Notes under the pieces: generated by a model
The model's database searches: none
What the model was told of the DNA's origin: nothing
Seen by the model: the letters and a program-made list of their open reading frames with translations, nothing else
Made by a program: the position numbers and the translations under genes
Part shown: positions 44,256 to 56,127 of the stretch, piece by piece
Position numbering within the stretch: the stretch's first letter is position 1
Layout of the letters: each line of letters starts with the position of its first letter
NCBI RefSeq assembly: GCF_004681125.1
Contig: NZ_SIHO01000002.1
Location: 186,001 to 250,000 of the forward strand
DNA: 64,000 nt
Reading direction: 5' to 3'
DNA from: Glacieibacterium arshaanense
Lineage (GTDB): Bacteria; Pseudomonadota; Alphaproteobacteria; Sphingomonadales; Sphingomonadaceae

Positions 44256-47189
44256 TTGATCAATAAAACCGCATCGCTTTCGCGCGCTGCACTGAAGACC
44301 AGTGCTGCGTCGATCGTCCTCGCCATCGGCATCATGTCGACCCCGTCGTTCGCGCAGGAAGTTGCCGCGACCGACGTCGACACCGGTGAGTCGATCATTG
44401 TCACCGGCTCGCGCATCGCGCGCCCTGACCTCAACACCGCCAGCCCCATCCAGGTGCTGGGCCAGCAGGAATTCCAGCTGTCGGGTGCCGTGAACGTCGA
44501 AGAAGTTCTGTATGACCTTCCGCAGATCGTTCCCAGCCTGACCGGCGCTTCGAACAACCCCGGCGATGGCGCCGCAACCGCCGACCTTCGTGGTCTCGGT
44601 GCTGCCCGTACGCTGGTTCTCGTCAATGGCCGTCGCTGGATGAGCTATGACGTCACGCAGATCGTCGACTTGAACACCATCCCCGCCAGCCTCGTGAAGC
44701 GCGCCGACGTGCTGACCGGCGGCCGCGGCGCCGTTTACGGTTCGGATGCTATCGCCGGCGTCGTCAACTTCGTCCTCAACGACGAATTCGAAGGCATGCA
44801 GGTTGATGCCGGCTACCGTCTGACCCAGCAGGGTGACGGCGCGACGTTCAACGTTTCGGCCACCATCGGTACCAACTTTGCCAACGGCAAGGGCAACGTC
44901 ACCGTTTACGGCAGCTACGCCCAGCGCGACCCGATCTTCCAGGCTGACCGTTCGGCAACGTCGTACACGCTCAGCGATGACGGTTCGGGCGGCACCTTCC
45001 TCGGTGGTTCGGGCTCGGTTCCGGGCACCCGCTTCCAGGTCAACCAGAGCAAGGCTTCGCCGACCCCGGGTTGCGCTACCGGTGCTTCGACCCGCAACAA
45101 CCTGTTCAACACCGATGGTTCGTTCCGCACCTATTGCGGCGCGACCGATGCGTTCAACTTCGCACCGGCCAACTATCTGCAGGTTCCGCAGGAACGTTGG
45201 TTCATGGGCGGCTTCGCCAAGTATGAAATCAACGAACACGCCGAAGCCTATACCGAACTGGCGTTCGTCAACAACCAGGTCAACACGCAGCTCGCGGCGA
45301 CCCCGATCAGCGGCAACTTCCGCGTACCGGTCAACAGCCCGTTCTTTGCTGGCTCGACCCAGGCGAACTTCCTGGCTGCCGACGCCGCGCAGACCAACAC
45401 CGTCACCAGCAACGGTCTCGTCGATGCCCCGAAGGACGGCTACGTCACGCTCGCCATCGGCCGTCGTCTGAACGAAGTCGGTCCGCGTATCTCGAAGAAC
45501 AACCGCGATGCCTACCGCGTCCTCGTCGGTATGCGCGGCGAGATCGCCGGCGACTGGCGCTATGACGGCTACTACACCTTCGCGCGCACCACGAACAACG
45601 AAGCCCAGGCGGGTAACGTTTCGCGCTCGCGCTTCGCAGCCGCCCTCAACACCACCGGCACGACGCTCGGTACTGTCGCTTGCGCCCCCGGCGCTCCGGC
45701 AGCCGGTGCTGCTTGCGCGCCGCTCAACATCTACGGTGCCGGCAACATCAGCCCGGCCGCTGCTGACTACATCTCGATCAGCACGCAGAACGGCACGACG
45801 ATCGAAGAACAGGTCGCCAACGCGGCGATCACCAACGGCAACCTGTTCGACTTCGGTTGGGGCGCAGCCCCGGTCGGTATCGCGTTCGGTGTCGAATGGC
45901 GTTCGGAATTCGGCGATTTCAACCCGGATACGGCGCTGTCGTCGGGTGACGTCGTCGGCTTCAACGGCGGTACGCAGACCGTCGGCAGCTACTCGGTGAC
46001 CGACCTGTTCGCCGAAATCAACCTGCCGGTCGTCGCCGACAAGCCCGGTTTCTATAACCTCGAACTCAACGGCGCTTACCGTTATTCGATGTATAGCAAC
46101 AACGTAGGCAACGCTTCCACCTACTCGCTCGGTGGCCAGTGGGCGCCGATCAAGGGCCTGACCATCCGCGGTCAGTACCAGCACGCACTGCGCGCGCCGT
46201 CGATTTCGGCACTCTACCTCGGCCAGTCGGAAGGCTTCCCGGGCTTCACCGACTATTGCACCCAGGCAGTGGCGCAGACCAACGCAACTCTGAAGCAGAG
46301 CTGCATCAACAATGGCGTTCCTGCCAATGTGGTTGGCACTGCGTTCGGTTCGGGTAACGCCCAGATCCGCGCGATCTTCGGTGGTAACCCGCAGCTCGAA
46401 GCGGAAACGTCGAACACCTGGACCGCTGGCGTCGCCATCGTTCCGAGCCAGATCCCGGCCCTGTCGCTGACCGTTGATTACTACTCGATCGACATCAACA
46501 GCGCGATTTTGGCGGCTGGCCCCGGTGCCACCAACGTGCGTGATGCTTGCTTCGGTGACTCGGGCAACAACTTCACCCCGTACGACACTGCCTATTGCGC
46601 GCTCATCCCGCGTGACCCGACGACCTTCGAAGTCGACGGTCTGCAGAACGTCAACGCCAACGCTGGTCAGATTTCGACCACCGGCGTCGACTTCAACCTG
46701 CAGTACGGCATGAACGCCAACTTCGGCTTTGCCAACGAATCGAAGTTCACTTTCCGCCTGTCGGGTACCTACCTGATCAGCTGGGAAAACAACCCGATTT
46801 CGGTCATCCCGAGCCTGCGCTATGACTGCGCCGGTCTGTTCGGCGCTACCTGCGGCGATCCGTACAGCACGTGGCGCGGTTCGGCGCGCGTGACCTGGGC
46901 AACCGGTCCGCTCACCACCTCGCTGCTGTGGCGCTACATCGGTGGCACCGACGACGATGGCACCGCCGGTGTCGTCTCGACGACCCACCTCGGTGCGGCG
47001 AGCTACTTCGACCTCTCGGGTTCGTGGAACGTGTCGAAGAACTTCTCGTTCCTGCTCGGTATCGACAACCTCTTCAACAAGGGTCAGCCGATCATCGCCG
47101 ACGGCAACAACCAGCAGGCCAACGGTTATCCGTCGACCTACGATCCGTACGGCCGCCGCTTCTTCATCGGCGCATCGGCAACCTTCTAA
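44256..47189 (+). CDS. TonB-dependent receptor
   Basis: 977 residues from TTG 44256 (AAGGA 8 nt upstream; ATG 44205 is an alternative). Signal peptide up to STPSFA, then a TonB-box-like/ESIIVTGSRIARPDLNTASP segment, the plug domain (ATADLRGLGAARTLVLVNGR, RADVLTGGRGAVYGSDAIAG, VVNFVLNDEFEGMQVDAGYR) and a beta-barrel ending in the aromatic RRFFIGASATF, the outer-membrane insertion signal. It is of the large Caulobacter/sphingomonad type. Imported substrate unknown; often peptides or oligosaccharides. A strong terminator follows. Confidence 0.95.
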   Translation: MINKTASLSRAALKTSAASIVLAIGIMSTPSFAQEVAATDVDTGESIIVTGSRIARPDLNTASPIQVLGQQEFQLSGAVNVEEVLYDLPQIVPSLTGASNNPGDGAATADLRGLGAARTLVLVNGRRWMSYDVTQIVDLNTIPASLVKRADVLTGGRGAVYGSDAIAGVVNFVLNDEFEGMQVDAGYRLTQQGDGATFNVSATIGTNFANGKGNVTVYGSYAQRDPIFQADRSATSYTLSDDGSGGTFLGGSGSVPGTRFQVNQSKASPTPGCATGASTRNNLFNTDGSFRTYCGATDAFNFAPANYLQVPQERWFMGGFAKYEINEHAEAYTELAFVNNQVNTQLAATPISGNFRVPVNSPFFAGSTQANFLAADAAQTNTVTSNGLVDAPKDGYVTLAIGRRLNEVGPRISKNNRDAYRVLVGMRGEIAGDWRYDGYYTFARTTNNEAQAGNVSRSRFAAALNTTGTTLGTVACAPGAPAAGAACAPLNIYGAGNISPAAADYISISTQNGTTIEEQVANAAITNGNLFDFGWGAAPVGIAFGVEWRSEFGDFNPDTALSSGDVVGFNGGTQTVGSYSVTDLFAEINLPVVADKPGFYNLELNGAYRYSMYSNNVGNASTYSLGGQWAPIKGLTIRGQYQHALRAPSISALYLGQSEGFPGFTDYCTQAVAQTNATLKQSCINNGVPANVVGTAFGSGNAQIRAIFGGNPQLEAETSNTWTAGVAIVPSQIPALSLTVDYYSIDINSAILAAGPGATNVRDACFGDSGNNFTPYDTAYCALIPRDPTTFEVDGLQNVNANAGQISTTGVDFNLQYGMNANFGFANESKFTFRLSGTYLISWENNPISVIPSLRYDCAGLFGATCGDPYSTWRGSARVTWATGPLTTSLLWRYIGGTDDDGTAGVVSTTHLGAASYFDLSGSWNVSKNFSFLLGIDNLFNKGQPIIADGNNQQANGYPSTYDPYGRRFFIGASATF

Positions 47190-47211
47190 GTCGAAGATTG
47201 CACCAAAAATC

Positions 47212-47243
47212 GGGGCGGCAGGGAAACCTGCCGCCCCTTTTTT
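47212..47243 (+). terminator. Rho-independent terminator of the TonB receptor gene
   Basis: GGGGCGGCAGG-GAAA-CCTGCCGCCCC (perfect 11-bp stem, GAAA tetraloop) followed by six T's, 22 nt after the stop. Very strong on the plus strand. Confidence 0.95.
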
Positions 47244-47320
47244 GTGCCCATGCGCGACGGTATCGCAGCCGGCACGCACAAACCCACGCCGCTCATGCCG
47301 AGCGCAGTCGAGGGACGCGC

Positions 47321-47504
47321 CCTCTCCCCGTTGGGGAGAGGCGAGAGACGGCCCGGAGCGGATGCGACCTACGTCGCGGGCCGGCCCGGGTGAGGGGGTT
47401 CAGCGGTCGTTGGTTAGGGGCGTGGGCGCTACCGCCTCGGGCGAAGTACCCCCTCACCCCGCCGCGCTAGCGCGCGAGTCGCCCTCTCCCCACCGGGGAG
47501 AGGG
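47321..47504. repeat. Two-armed hairpin repeat (BIME-like)
   Basis: A CCTCTCCCC/GGGGAGAGG hairpin at each end (47321-47341 and 47482-47504) flanks a larger inverted repeat GGGTGAGGGGG (47388-47398) with CCCCCTCACCC (47449-47459). Such CCCTCTCCCC...GGGGTGAGGGG arrays are dispersed repeats in alphaproteobacterial genomes. It is different in sequence from the GCCTCCGG element family. Confidence 0.85.
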
Positions 47505-48055
47505 GACGAATGCGCGATTTCACTTGACTTAAGGAACCTAATCGGTTAGTGATGCTCTCAAGGCGGTGGAGAACTGGATATTCTCCACCCAACCTGTCCG
47601 GGCTCACGATCGCCACTTGCGTTCCCGGGCGTGACGTCTCACCGCCGCGCTTTTCAGCCCCGCGCTCTGTTAGATCGGGAACTTCAGCTCCAAGTGTTCC
47701 AAGGAGGGCACTTACGTCTGCACTAAATGCGTCCAAAAAACGCGTGAACTACAGCGTAATATACGCGTTCGGCTATGGAAGCCGTCGTCCTCCGCAACCG
47801 GCTATCACGATCAACGTCACAAAGCCTGCCTCTTCCCGGTAACCCAGCAAACTTCCAGGGATGCCGTTACCGGGAAGAGGATTTCCCCCACCGTGGCGGC
47901 GGGGGAACAGATTGCGAGGACGATGGACCGGGGCGGGGATATCCGCTGGCCGGAATTTCGTCGTGCGTGCGGATCATCGATGAACGGCTCGACAACGCAA
48001 ACCCCGCTCATGCCCCACGCGAAGCAGCGGAGCGCACCGAAGCGAGGGGCGTGTC
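47505..48055. other. Non-coding island of stem-loops, no recognised gene
   Basis: About 550 bp before the TPR/2OG gene end. It holds GGTGGAGAA/TTCTCCACC (47565-47589), a perfect 15-bp inverted repeat CCTCTTCCCGGTAAC/GTTACCGGGAAGAGG (47829-47880) and TTCCCCC/GGGGGAA (47883-47907). The part 47535-47800 is lower in GC and differs from neighbouring codon use. A minus-strand frame at 47467-47736 is discussed under rejected items. Confidence 0.6.
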
Positions 48056-49864
48056 TCAGCCCGCGTCGGGCACCACGTCGAACGCCACCGTCATCCGCTC
48101 GCCGTCATCGAACGGCTCGGTGCCGTGCCACATATACGACGGGAACAGCGCCAGCGTCCCGACCTTGGGCTCGATCATCGCCAGCGCCGGCAGCCCGAGG
48201 TCGAGCTCGACCGGCGGCATGCCCAGCGACAGCCAGCCGGCATGCTTCGGCCCGCCCATAGCGCCCGCCGGTAGCGCGACATAGCACGCCGAACTCAGCC
48301 AGCCTTCGGGATGGACGTGGTTGACGTGCGTGCCGCCGGCGCGCAGCCGCACCGACCATGACCCGGTAAAACGGAATCCGCCGCGCGGACGCCCGAGCAG
48401 CGGGTGCGCGCTATCCACCGGCGGCAGCCCGTCGATATAGGTACGGATGCCCTCCTCGATTGCCAGCCGCAGCCGCACAATCGCCGGATCGGAGCGCAGG
48501 AACAGCGTGCCTTCGGTCTGCGTGCCACCGCGCAACGTCTGGTCGAACGGATGCTCGCGCGCCTTGTGCAACTTGCGCAACACATCGGCGGTCGCGGCCA
48601 TTTCATCGGCACTGATATCGAGCGCCACGGCGCGGGTCAGTGTCGCAGTATCGGCGAGCCAGTCGTAGCGCGCGTCGCCGTCCATCCGCCACGCCGTCGC
48701 CAGTAGCGCCCAGGCCAATTGGTCCGACGCTGCACCGCTGCCGGTCCACGGCTCGATGACCGCCGCCGCGCGCTTGGGTTCCCGCGCCCGCAGCAAATGC
48801 CGCGCCCAGGCGGTGGCGAAAAATCGCTCCTTGCCGAGCGCCGGCTCGAGCCCCTCGAACGCCGCACCGGCCTTGTCGCCCAACTCGCTCGCGGCCATCG
48901 CCGCCGCCAGATCGAACAGCGGATCGGCACCCGCCGCAGCGCTTGCCGCCTTGGCGCGCGCCGCCAGATCTTCCCAGCGCCGCGACTGCGCCAGCGTCCG
49001 CATAACGCCGAGCCACAACGCCTTGTCGCCCGGCCGCTGCGCCAGTGCATCGTCGTAACTGCTTGTAAAACTGTCGGCTTCACCAACCTGGAAACGCAGC
49101 TTCGCCAACGCCTCATGCCCCGCCGTCCAGTCGGGATGCGCCGCAACCTTTGCCGCGAGCGCCGCGACCGCGCCGGCGCTGTCGCCCGACTCATGCCGCG
49201 CCACCGCGGCGCCCAATGCAACCTCCAGATCATCGGGCAAGGCCTGCGCCGCCCGGTGATACAGCGATGCCGCCTCCGGTCCGCCGCGTTCGGCCTCGAC
49301 AATCGCCCGGCCCCGCAGCGCAATCGGCGACTTGGCATCGAGCGCCAGCGCCCGGTCGAGCGCTTCGGCGGCCACGTCATGCTGCCCCAGTTCACGCAGG
49401 CACAGCCCGAGCGAACTCCACGCCCGCGCCATTGTCGGCGCCAGCGTCGCGGCCTTTTGCAACGCCGGCAGCGCGTCCTCGTAAAGCCCGGCAGTCTGCG
49501 CAACGATGCCGTAGTTGGCGTGCGCATCGGCGAAATTGGGGTTGAGCGAAATCGCCTTGCGATACGCCGCGAGCGCGTCGTCGGTCGCGCCCAGCGTCTT
49601 GTGCAAGTTACCGAGATTGTTGAACAATTGCGGATCGCGCGGCGCCACCTTGATGGCGGCCGCAAACGCCGCCAGCGCCGGCTTGGCATCGCCGCCCTGG
49701 CGCTGCAGCCCGGTCAATTCGACCAGCGCCATCAGGCTGAGCGCCGACGGCGCCGTCGGATAACTCCGCAGCACCCCGGCCACCAGCCCGCGCGCGCCGC
49801 GCACATCACCGCGTTGCAACAGCGCATAGGCCTGCGCGAGGCTTTGGTTCGGGTCGAGCGTCAT
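48056..49864 (-). CDS. TPR protein with C-terminal 2OG-Fe(II) oxygenase domain
   Basis: 602 residues from ATG 49864. At least eight TPR units in the N-terminal half (for example AFAAAIKVAPRDPQLFNNLG, ALAAYRKAISLNPNFADAHA, AEALDRALALDAKSPIALRG). The C-terminal domain has NHVHPEGWLSSACYVALPAG and MWHGTEPFDDGERMTVAFDV with a His...His/Asp...Arg arrangement typical of the putative 2OG-Fe(II) oxygenase family (PF13759-like). It could hydroxylate a peptide or outer-membrane protein. It reads toward the repeat island. Confidence 0.86.
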   Translation of the reverse strand: MTLDPNQSLAQAYALLQRGDVRGARGLVAGVLRSYPTAPSALSLMALVELTGLQRQGGDAKPALAAFAAAIKVAPRDPQLFNNLGNLHKTLGATDDALAAYRKAISLNPNFADAHANYGIVAQTAGLYEDALPALQKAATLAPTMARAWSSLGLCLRELGQHDVAAEALDRALALDAKSPIALRGRAIVEAERGGPEAASLYHRAAQALPDDLEVALGAAVARHESGDSAGAVAALAAKVAAHPDWTAGHEALAKLRFQVGEADSFTSSYDDALAQRPGDKALWLGVMRTLAQSRRWEDLAARAKAASAAAGADPLFDLAAAMAASELGDKAGAAFEGLEPALGKERFFATAWARHLLRAREPKRAAAVIEPWTGSGAASDQLAWALLATAWRMDGDARYDWLADTATLTRAVALDISADEMAATADVLRKLHKAREHPFDQTLRGGTQTEGTLFLRSDPAIVRLRLAIEEGIRTYIDGLPPVDSAHPLLGRPRGGFRFTGSWSVRLRAGGTHVNHVHPEGWLSSACYVALPAGAMGGPKHAGWLSLGMPPVELDLGLPALAMIEPKVGTLALFPSYMWHGTEPFDDGERMTVAFDVVPDAG

Positions 49865-49915
49865 GCCGACCGGAGTAGGGCGGAAACCGGACGAGTGCAA
49901 CGGGGGGAGAGCAGA

Positions 49916-50029
49916 GCCTCCGGCGGGCTGGGCCTCAGGCCCTGCACCCATAAGTTTGGGGCGGCGCATCAGCTATGATGCACCGCCCCAAGTATCGGGT
50001 GCAGGGACTAGTCCCTGCCTGCCGGAGGC
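49916..50029. repeat. Intergenic palindromic element, copy 4
   Basis: 114 bp between the clpB stop (50032) and the TPR/2OG gene start. Outer GCCTCCGGCGGGC and GCCTGCCGGAGGC differ by one position. The left inner arm is GGGCC-TCA-GGCCC; the right is GCAGGGACTAGTCCCTGC, where GGAC/GTCC replaces GGCC/GGCC by compensatory change. The only copy lying between two genes read in the same direction. Confidence 0.9.
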
Positions 50030-50031
50030 CC

Positions 50032-52608
<2,577 letters not shown>

Positions 52609-52633
52609 GGGCGGCTATCTCCTGTCCCGCCCG

Positions 52634-52663
52634 ATATGGTGTTGCTATTCGGCAACACAAGGG
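52634..52663 (-). promoter_or_regulatory. Candidate RpoH promoter of clpB with an embedded dyad
   Basis: On the minus strand CTTGTGT (52661-52655), a 13-nt spacer and CACCATAT (52641-52634) match the sigma-32 form CTTGAAA-N13-CCCCATnT closely. GTGTTGC and GCAACAC arms (52639-52658) form a perfect 7-bp dyad in the same span, which may also end the upstream gene. Confidence 0.6.
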
Positions 52664-53101
52664 TCAGGCGCGTGTTTTGAGTCTCCATGCGAAAATCCAG
52701 CCGCCGACCGCACCGACGAGCGCGAACAGCGGCAGCCCGAGCGGGCCACGTGCGCCGGCAATCGGCGTGATGTTGTACGAAAACTTCATGGCGACCAGTG
52801 CCGTCACGATTGCCGCTGCGCCTGCTAGCGGATAGGCGATCCACGCCAGCGACGGCAGCCGCGGGCGCAGGAACGCCGCAATCGCGAAACCGATGGCCAG
52901 CGCAATCGCCACCACCGGGCCGAGCGTCGGCGCAAGCCCCACGAAGTCGCGGCCGATAGTCGACAGCCGCAGCCCGAGCGGCAGTGCCACGCCAAGTTCG
53001 GCGAGGCCGTTCTGGATCCGCAGGCTGTGGATGATGCTGATCCCGACAGTCGTGACGATAACGGCAATCAGCCAGCTGACCAGAATTCGAACGATCCGCA
53101 T
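52664..53101 (-). CDS. Four-helix membrane protein, unknown function
   Basis: 145 residues from ATG 53101 (GGGGAC upstream; an in-frame TTG 6 nt earlier is less likely). Four predicted transmembrane helices: [60 protein letters not shown] and [20 protein letters not shown]. No family recognised. Divergent from the sugar dehydrogenase gene and upstream of clpB on the same strand. Confidence 0.78.
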   Translation of the reverse strand: MRIVRILVSWLIAVIVTTVGISIIHSLRIQNGLAELGVALPLGLRLSTIGRDFVGLAPTLGPVVAIALAIGFAIAAFLRPRLPSLAWIAYPLAGAAAIVTALVAMKFSYNITPIAGARGPLGLPLFALVGAVGGWIFAWRLKTRA

Positions 53102-53182
53102 CGACAAGTCCCCATTGTTGCGCCAGCATCTTTACACATATGGTCTGATACCGCGATAGGTGTTGGCAACCGGGAGATGGGC

Positions 53183-54274
53183 ATGAAAAAGCAGTTTTTG
53201 GCAGCAATCGCAGCGGTGACGATGGTCGCGGCGCCCGCAATCGCCGCAGACTACACGATCACGCCGATGGCGACGGGGCTCAACCATCCGTGGAGCATGG
53301 CATTCCTTCCCGATGGCCGCGTGCTCATTGCCGAACGCGCCGGCCGCCTGCGCGTGCTCGACAAGGGCAAGCTGGGCAGCATCAGCGGCGTCCCCAAAGT
53401 CTATGAAAAGAGCCAGGGCGGGCTGTTCGATGTCGTGCTGCACCCGAAGTTCACTGACAACGGCCTGATCTACCTGTCGTACGCCGCTGGCACGCCATCG
53501 GCCAACGCCACGCACATCGCGCGCGCCAAACTTGTCGGCAGCGCGCTGACCGATGTGAAGGTCATCTTCACCGTCAGCCCGACCAAAAACACGCCGGTGC
53601 ACTACGGCGGCCGCATGGCATTCCTGCCCGACGGCACGCTGCTGATGACGGTCGGCGACGGCTTTGACTTCCGCGAACAGGCACAAAAGCTCGAATCGGG
53701 CCTCGGCAAGGTCATCCGCATCACCGACACCGGCGCCATCCCCGCCGACAACCCGTTCGTGAACAAACCCGGCGCCAGCAAGGCGACGTGGAGCTACGGC
53801 CACCGCAACGAACAGGGCCTCGCCGTCGATCCCGTCACGGGGCGCGTCTATGAAAGCGAGCACGGCCCGCAAGGCGGCGACGAGATCAACATCATCGCCC
53901 GCGGCAGCAACTACGGCTGGCCAGTCGCCACCAAAGGCCTCGACTATTCCGGCGCGACCATCTCGCCGTACAAAACCTACCCCGGCATGAAGGACGCTAT
54001 CGTCGTCTGGGTGCCGTCGATCGGCCCGTCGGGGCTCGCCGTCTACCGCGGCGCGATGTTCAAGGACTGGCAAGGCGACCTGCTCACCGGCGCCCTCGCC
54101 ATCCCGCAGGTCAAACGCATCGACATGGACGCCAACGGCAAGGTCATCGGCCAGTCGCGCATCTTCCCCGAAATCACCGAACGCGTCCGCGATGTCCGCG
54201 TCGCGCCCGATGGGGCGATCTGGATTTCGACTGACGAGGATGAGGGCAAGGTGCTGCGCGTAACGCCGAAGTAG
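53183..54274 (+). CDS. PQQ-dependent sugar dehydrogenase (GSDH/Asd type)
   Basis: 363 residues from ATG 53183 (GGGAG upstream), signal peptide MKKQFLAAIAAVTMVAAPAI. Beta-propeller with the family motifs GLNHPWSMAFLPDGRVLIAE, MAFLPDGTLLMTVGDGFDFR, WSYGHRNEQGLAVDPVTGRV and YESEHGPQGGDEINII. A soluble periplasmic glucose/sorbosone dehydrogenase-like enzyme oxidising sugars with pyrroloquinoline quinone; the specific sugar is unknown. Confidence 0.93.
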   Translation: MKKQFLAAIAAVTMVAAPAIAADYTITPMATGLNHPWSMAFLPDGRVLIAERAGRLRVLDKGKLGSISGVPKVYEKSQGGLFDVVLHPKFTDNGLIYLSYAAGTPSANATHIARAKLVGSALTDVKVIFTVSPTKNTPVHYGGRMAFLPDGTLLMTVGDGFDFREQAQKLESGLGKVIRITDTGAIPADNPFVNKPGASKATWSYGHRNEQGLAVDPVTGRVYESEHGPQGGDEINIIARGSNYGWPVATKGLDYSGATISPYKTYPGMKDAIVVWVPSIGPSGLAVYRGAMFKDWQGDLLTGALAIPQVKRIDMDANGKVIGQSRIFPEITERVRDVRVAPDGAIWISTDEDEGKVLRVTPK

Positions 54275-54278
54275 AAGA

Positions 54279-54364
54279 GCCTCCGGCGGGCAGGCCTGAG
54301 GCCTGCACCCATTTGTTAGGCGCTCTTCAATCGGGTGCAGGCCTCAGGCCTGCCCGCCGGAGGC
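54279..54364. repeat. Intergenic palindromic element, copy 5 (short)
   Basis: 86 bp between the convergent stops of the sugar dehydrogenase and M28 peptidase genes (gaps 4 and 6 nt). GCCTCCGGCGGGCAGG and CCTGCCCGCCGGAGGC form the outer stem; inner arms are GCAGGCCTGAGGCCTGC and GCAGGCCTCAGGCCTGC, each self-complementary, with GCACCC/GGGTGC flanks. Confidence 0.92.
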
Positions 54365-54370
54365 CCTTTA

Positions 54371-56023
54371 CTACTCACGCTTGGCCTTGACCGCCGCCGG
54401 TGCGAACACCTCGCCGAAATAGTCGCCCGAATACCAGCGCGGCGCATCGTGGGCGTTGGCGATGGTGCGGCTGATTTCGGCGTTGATGCGCGCGAATTTG
54501 ACCGCGACGTTCCAGTCGATCGGTTGCGACAGGTCGTCGCTGGGTTCGTGGTAGTGGGTGCGGCGGAACAGGCTTTCGGCGTCGCGGCAGGTCATGCCGC
54601 CCTGGGTGTCGTGCCAGCCGGTGCGCAGATAGACGGCGGGTACGCCGGCGCGGACGAGCGGGTAATGGTCCGACCGCGTGAACAATGCCTCGCTCGGCTG
54701 CGGGTCGGCCATCAGCCCCAGCCCCTGTTTTTTGGCGGCGGCGGCGACCATCGGGCCCATGGTCGAGCGGTTGGCGCCATAGGCAATGACATCGGCGAAG
54801 TCGCAGGTCAGGATCGGCATGTCGATGTTGACCTCCGACACGATGCGTTCGATGCCGACGGTGGGGTAGCGCGCGAAATAGCTCGACCCCATCAGCCCGC
54901 CTTCCTCGCCGGTGGTGACGAGGAACAGCAGCGAGCGCTTGGGGGGCTTTTTCTCGGCGGCGAAGCTGCGCGCCACCGCCAGCAACGTCGCCACGCCCGA
55001 GGCATTGTCGAGCGCGCCGTTGTAGATGGTATCGCCTTCTCCGGTGCGCATCCCGAGGTGATCAAGGTGCGCCGATAGCAGCACGAGCTGGTCGGTCAGC
55101 GCCGGGTCGCTGCCGGGCAGCCGCGCCAGCAGATTGGCGCTAGTGATGGTGGTGACGGCGTTGCTGCGGTCGAGCTTGGCGGTGCCGGTCAGCGCGAAGC
55201 CGTGCGGCGCGCCGGTATCGGCAGCGGCCTGCACCGCGGCAAAGCTCATCGCGCTGCCGGCGAACAGTTGCGCGGCGGCGGCGTCATCGACATTGGCTGA
55301 AAACTTCAGGCTGCCGGCGTCGCCGCCGGCGCTGCCATCGGGGTTGACGAAGTTGCGGCGCTGCAGCCGCGCGGTGCTCGCGGTTTTCGACCAGGGGCCG
55401 CGTTCGGCCTGTGCGATGGTGCGCACGGTGATCATCCCGACGGCGCCGAGTGCGGCCGCCTCGCCGCTTTTGCCGCGGGCCAGATGCGCGGCGATTTCGC
55501 TGTTGAGCGACTTGGGGGCGCCGGCGAGCGCGACGACGATCTTGCCGCGCACGTCGAGTCCGGCATAATCGTCGATGCCGAGTTCCTTCGACGCCAGCCC
55601 GAAGCCGACGAACACCAGCGGCGCGCTGATGGTTTCGGGGCCGACGACATTGCCCGGCCCGACTGACAGATCGACACCGTTGACGAACACCGACGTCTTG
55701 TCGCCGCGCGTCAGCGTCAGCGTTTCACGGTCGGAGGCGAAGCTGCGTTCTTCGAAACTGATCGGCTGGTAAAAGCCCTGCGTGCCGGCGGGCTCCAGCC
55801 CCATCGCCTTGAACTGCGCGGCGACGTAGCGCATCGCGATGGCGTGGCCGCGCCGGCCGATCTGCCGGCCTTCGAGCAGGTCATCGGCGAGGAAGGTCAC
55901 CGTCGCCTGCAATTCGGCCGCGGTAATGCTCCCCGGTGGCGGCGCAGCCGGTGCGGCGAACACGGCGCCCGACAACAACAGTGCGGCCATCCCGCCCAGA
56001 CCCGCACGTGTCAAATAATTCAT
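54371..56023 (-). CDS. M28 family peptidase, exported
   Basis: 550 residues, signal peptide MNYLTRAGLGGMAALLLSGA then cleavage near VFA. PA-like insert followed by the M28 zinc site: VLLSAHLDHLGMRTGEGDTI, NGALDNASGVATLLAVARSF, TTGEEGGLMGSSYFARYP and EVNIDMPILTC, plus THYHEPSDDLSQPID, the last metal His. An aminopeptidase or carboxypeptidase-like enzyme acting outside the cytosol. Divergent from the M16 peptidase gene. Confidence 0.94.
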   Translation of the reverse strand: MNYLTRAGLGGMAALLLSGAVFAAPAAPPPGSITAAELQATVTFLADDLLEGRQIGRRGHAIAMRYVAAQFKAMGLEPAGTQGFYQPISFEERSFASDRETLTLTRGDKTSVFVNGVDLSVGPGNVVGPETISAPLVFVGFGLASKELGIDDYAGLDVRGKIVVALAGAPKSLNSEIAAHLARGKSGEAAALGAVGMITVRTIAQAERGPWSKTASTARLQRRNFVNPDGSAGGDAGSLKFSANVDDAAAAQLFAGSAMSFAAVQAAADTGAPHGFALTGTAKLDRSNAVTTITSANLLARLPGSDPALTDQLVLLSAHLDHLGMRTGEGDTIYNGALDNASGVATLLAVARSFAAEKKPPKRSLLFLVTTGEEGGLMGSSYFARYPTVGIERIVSEVNIDMPILTCDFADVIAYGANRSTMGPMVAAAAKKQGLGLMADPQPSEALFTRSDHYPLVRAGVPAVYLRTGWHDTQGGMTCRDAESLFRRTHYHEPSDDLSQPIDWNVAVKFARINAEISRTIANAHDAPRWYSGDYFGEVFAPAAVKAKRE

Positions 56024-56127
56024 CGTCGCTCCGAAACCATACGCCGCGCCGCCCCCGGCGACATCTGGTGCAACGGTAGCGACACAGCTATGGCACTGGA
56101 ATAGTCAAGTTGCGGCAGGAGTGACGA

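Noticed and set aside
44181-47279. Minus-strand open frame of over 1000 residues covering the TonB receptor gene
   Set aside because: It is the antisense shadow of a strongly coded gene in high-GC DNA: Arg/Val/Ala-rich low-information sequence without any domain, with no ribosome binding site.
47467-47736. Minus-strand 89-residue frame (MDAFSADVSALLGTLGAEVP start) in the repeat island
   Set aside because: Starts with TTG and ends inside the hairpin repeat; it might be a remnant of a horizontally acquired gene, but no family is recognised, so not annotated as CDS.
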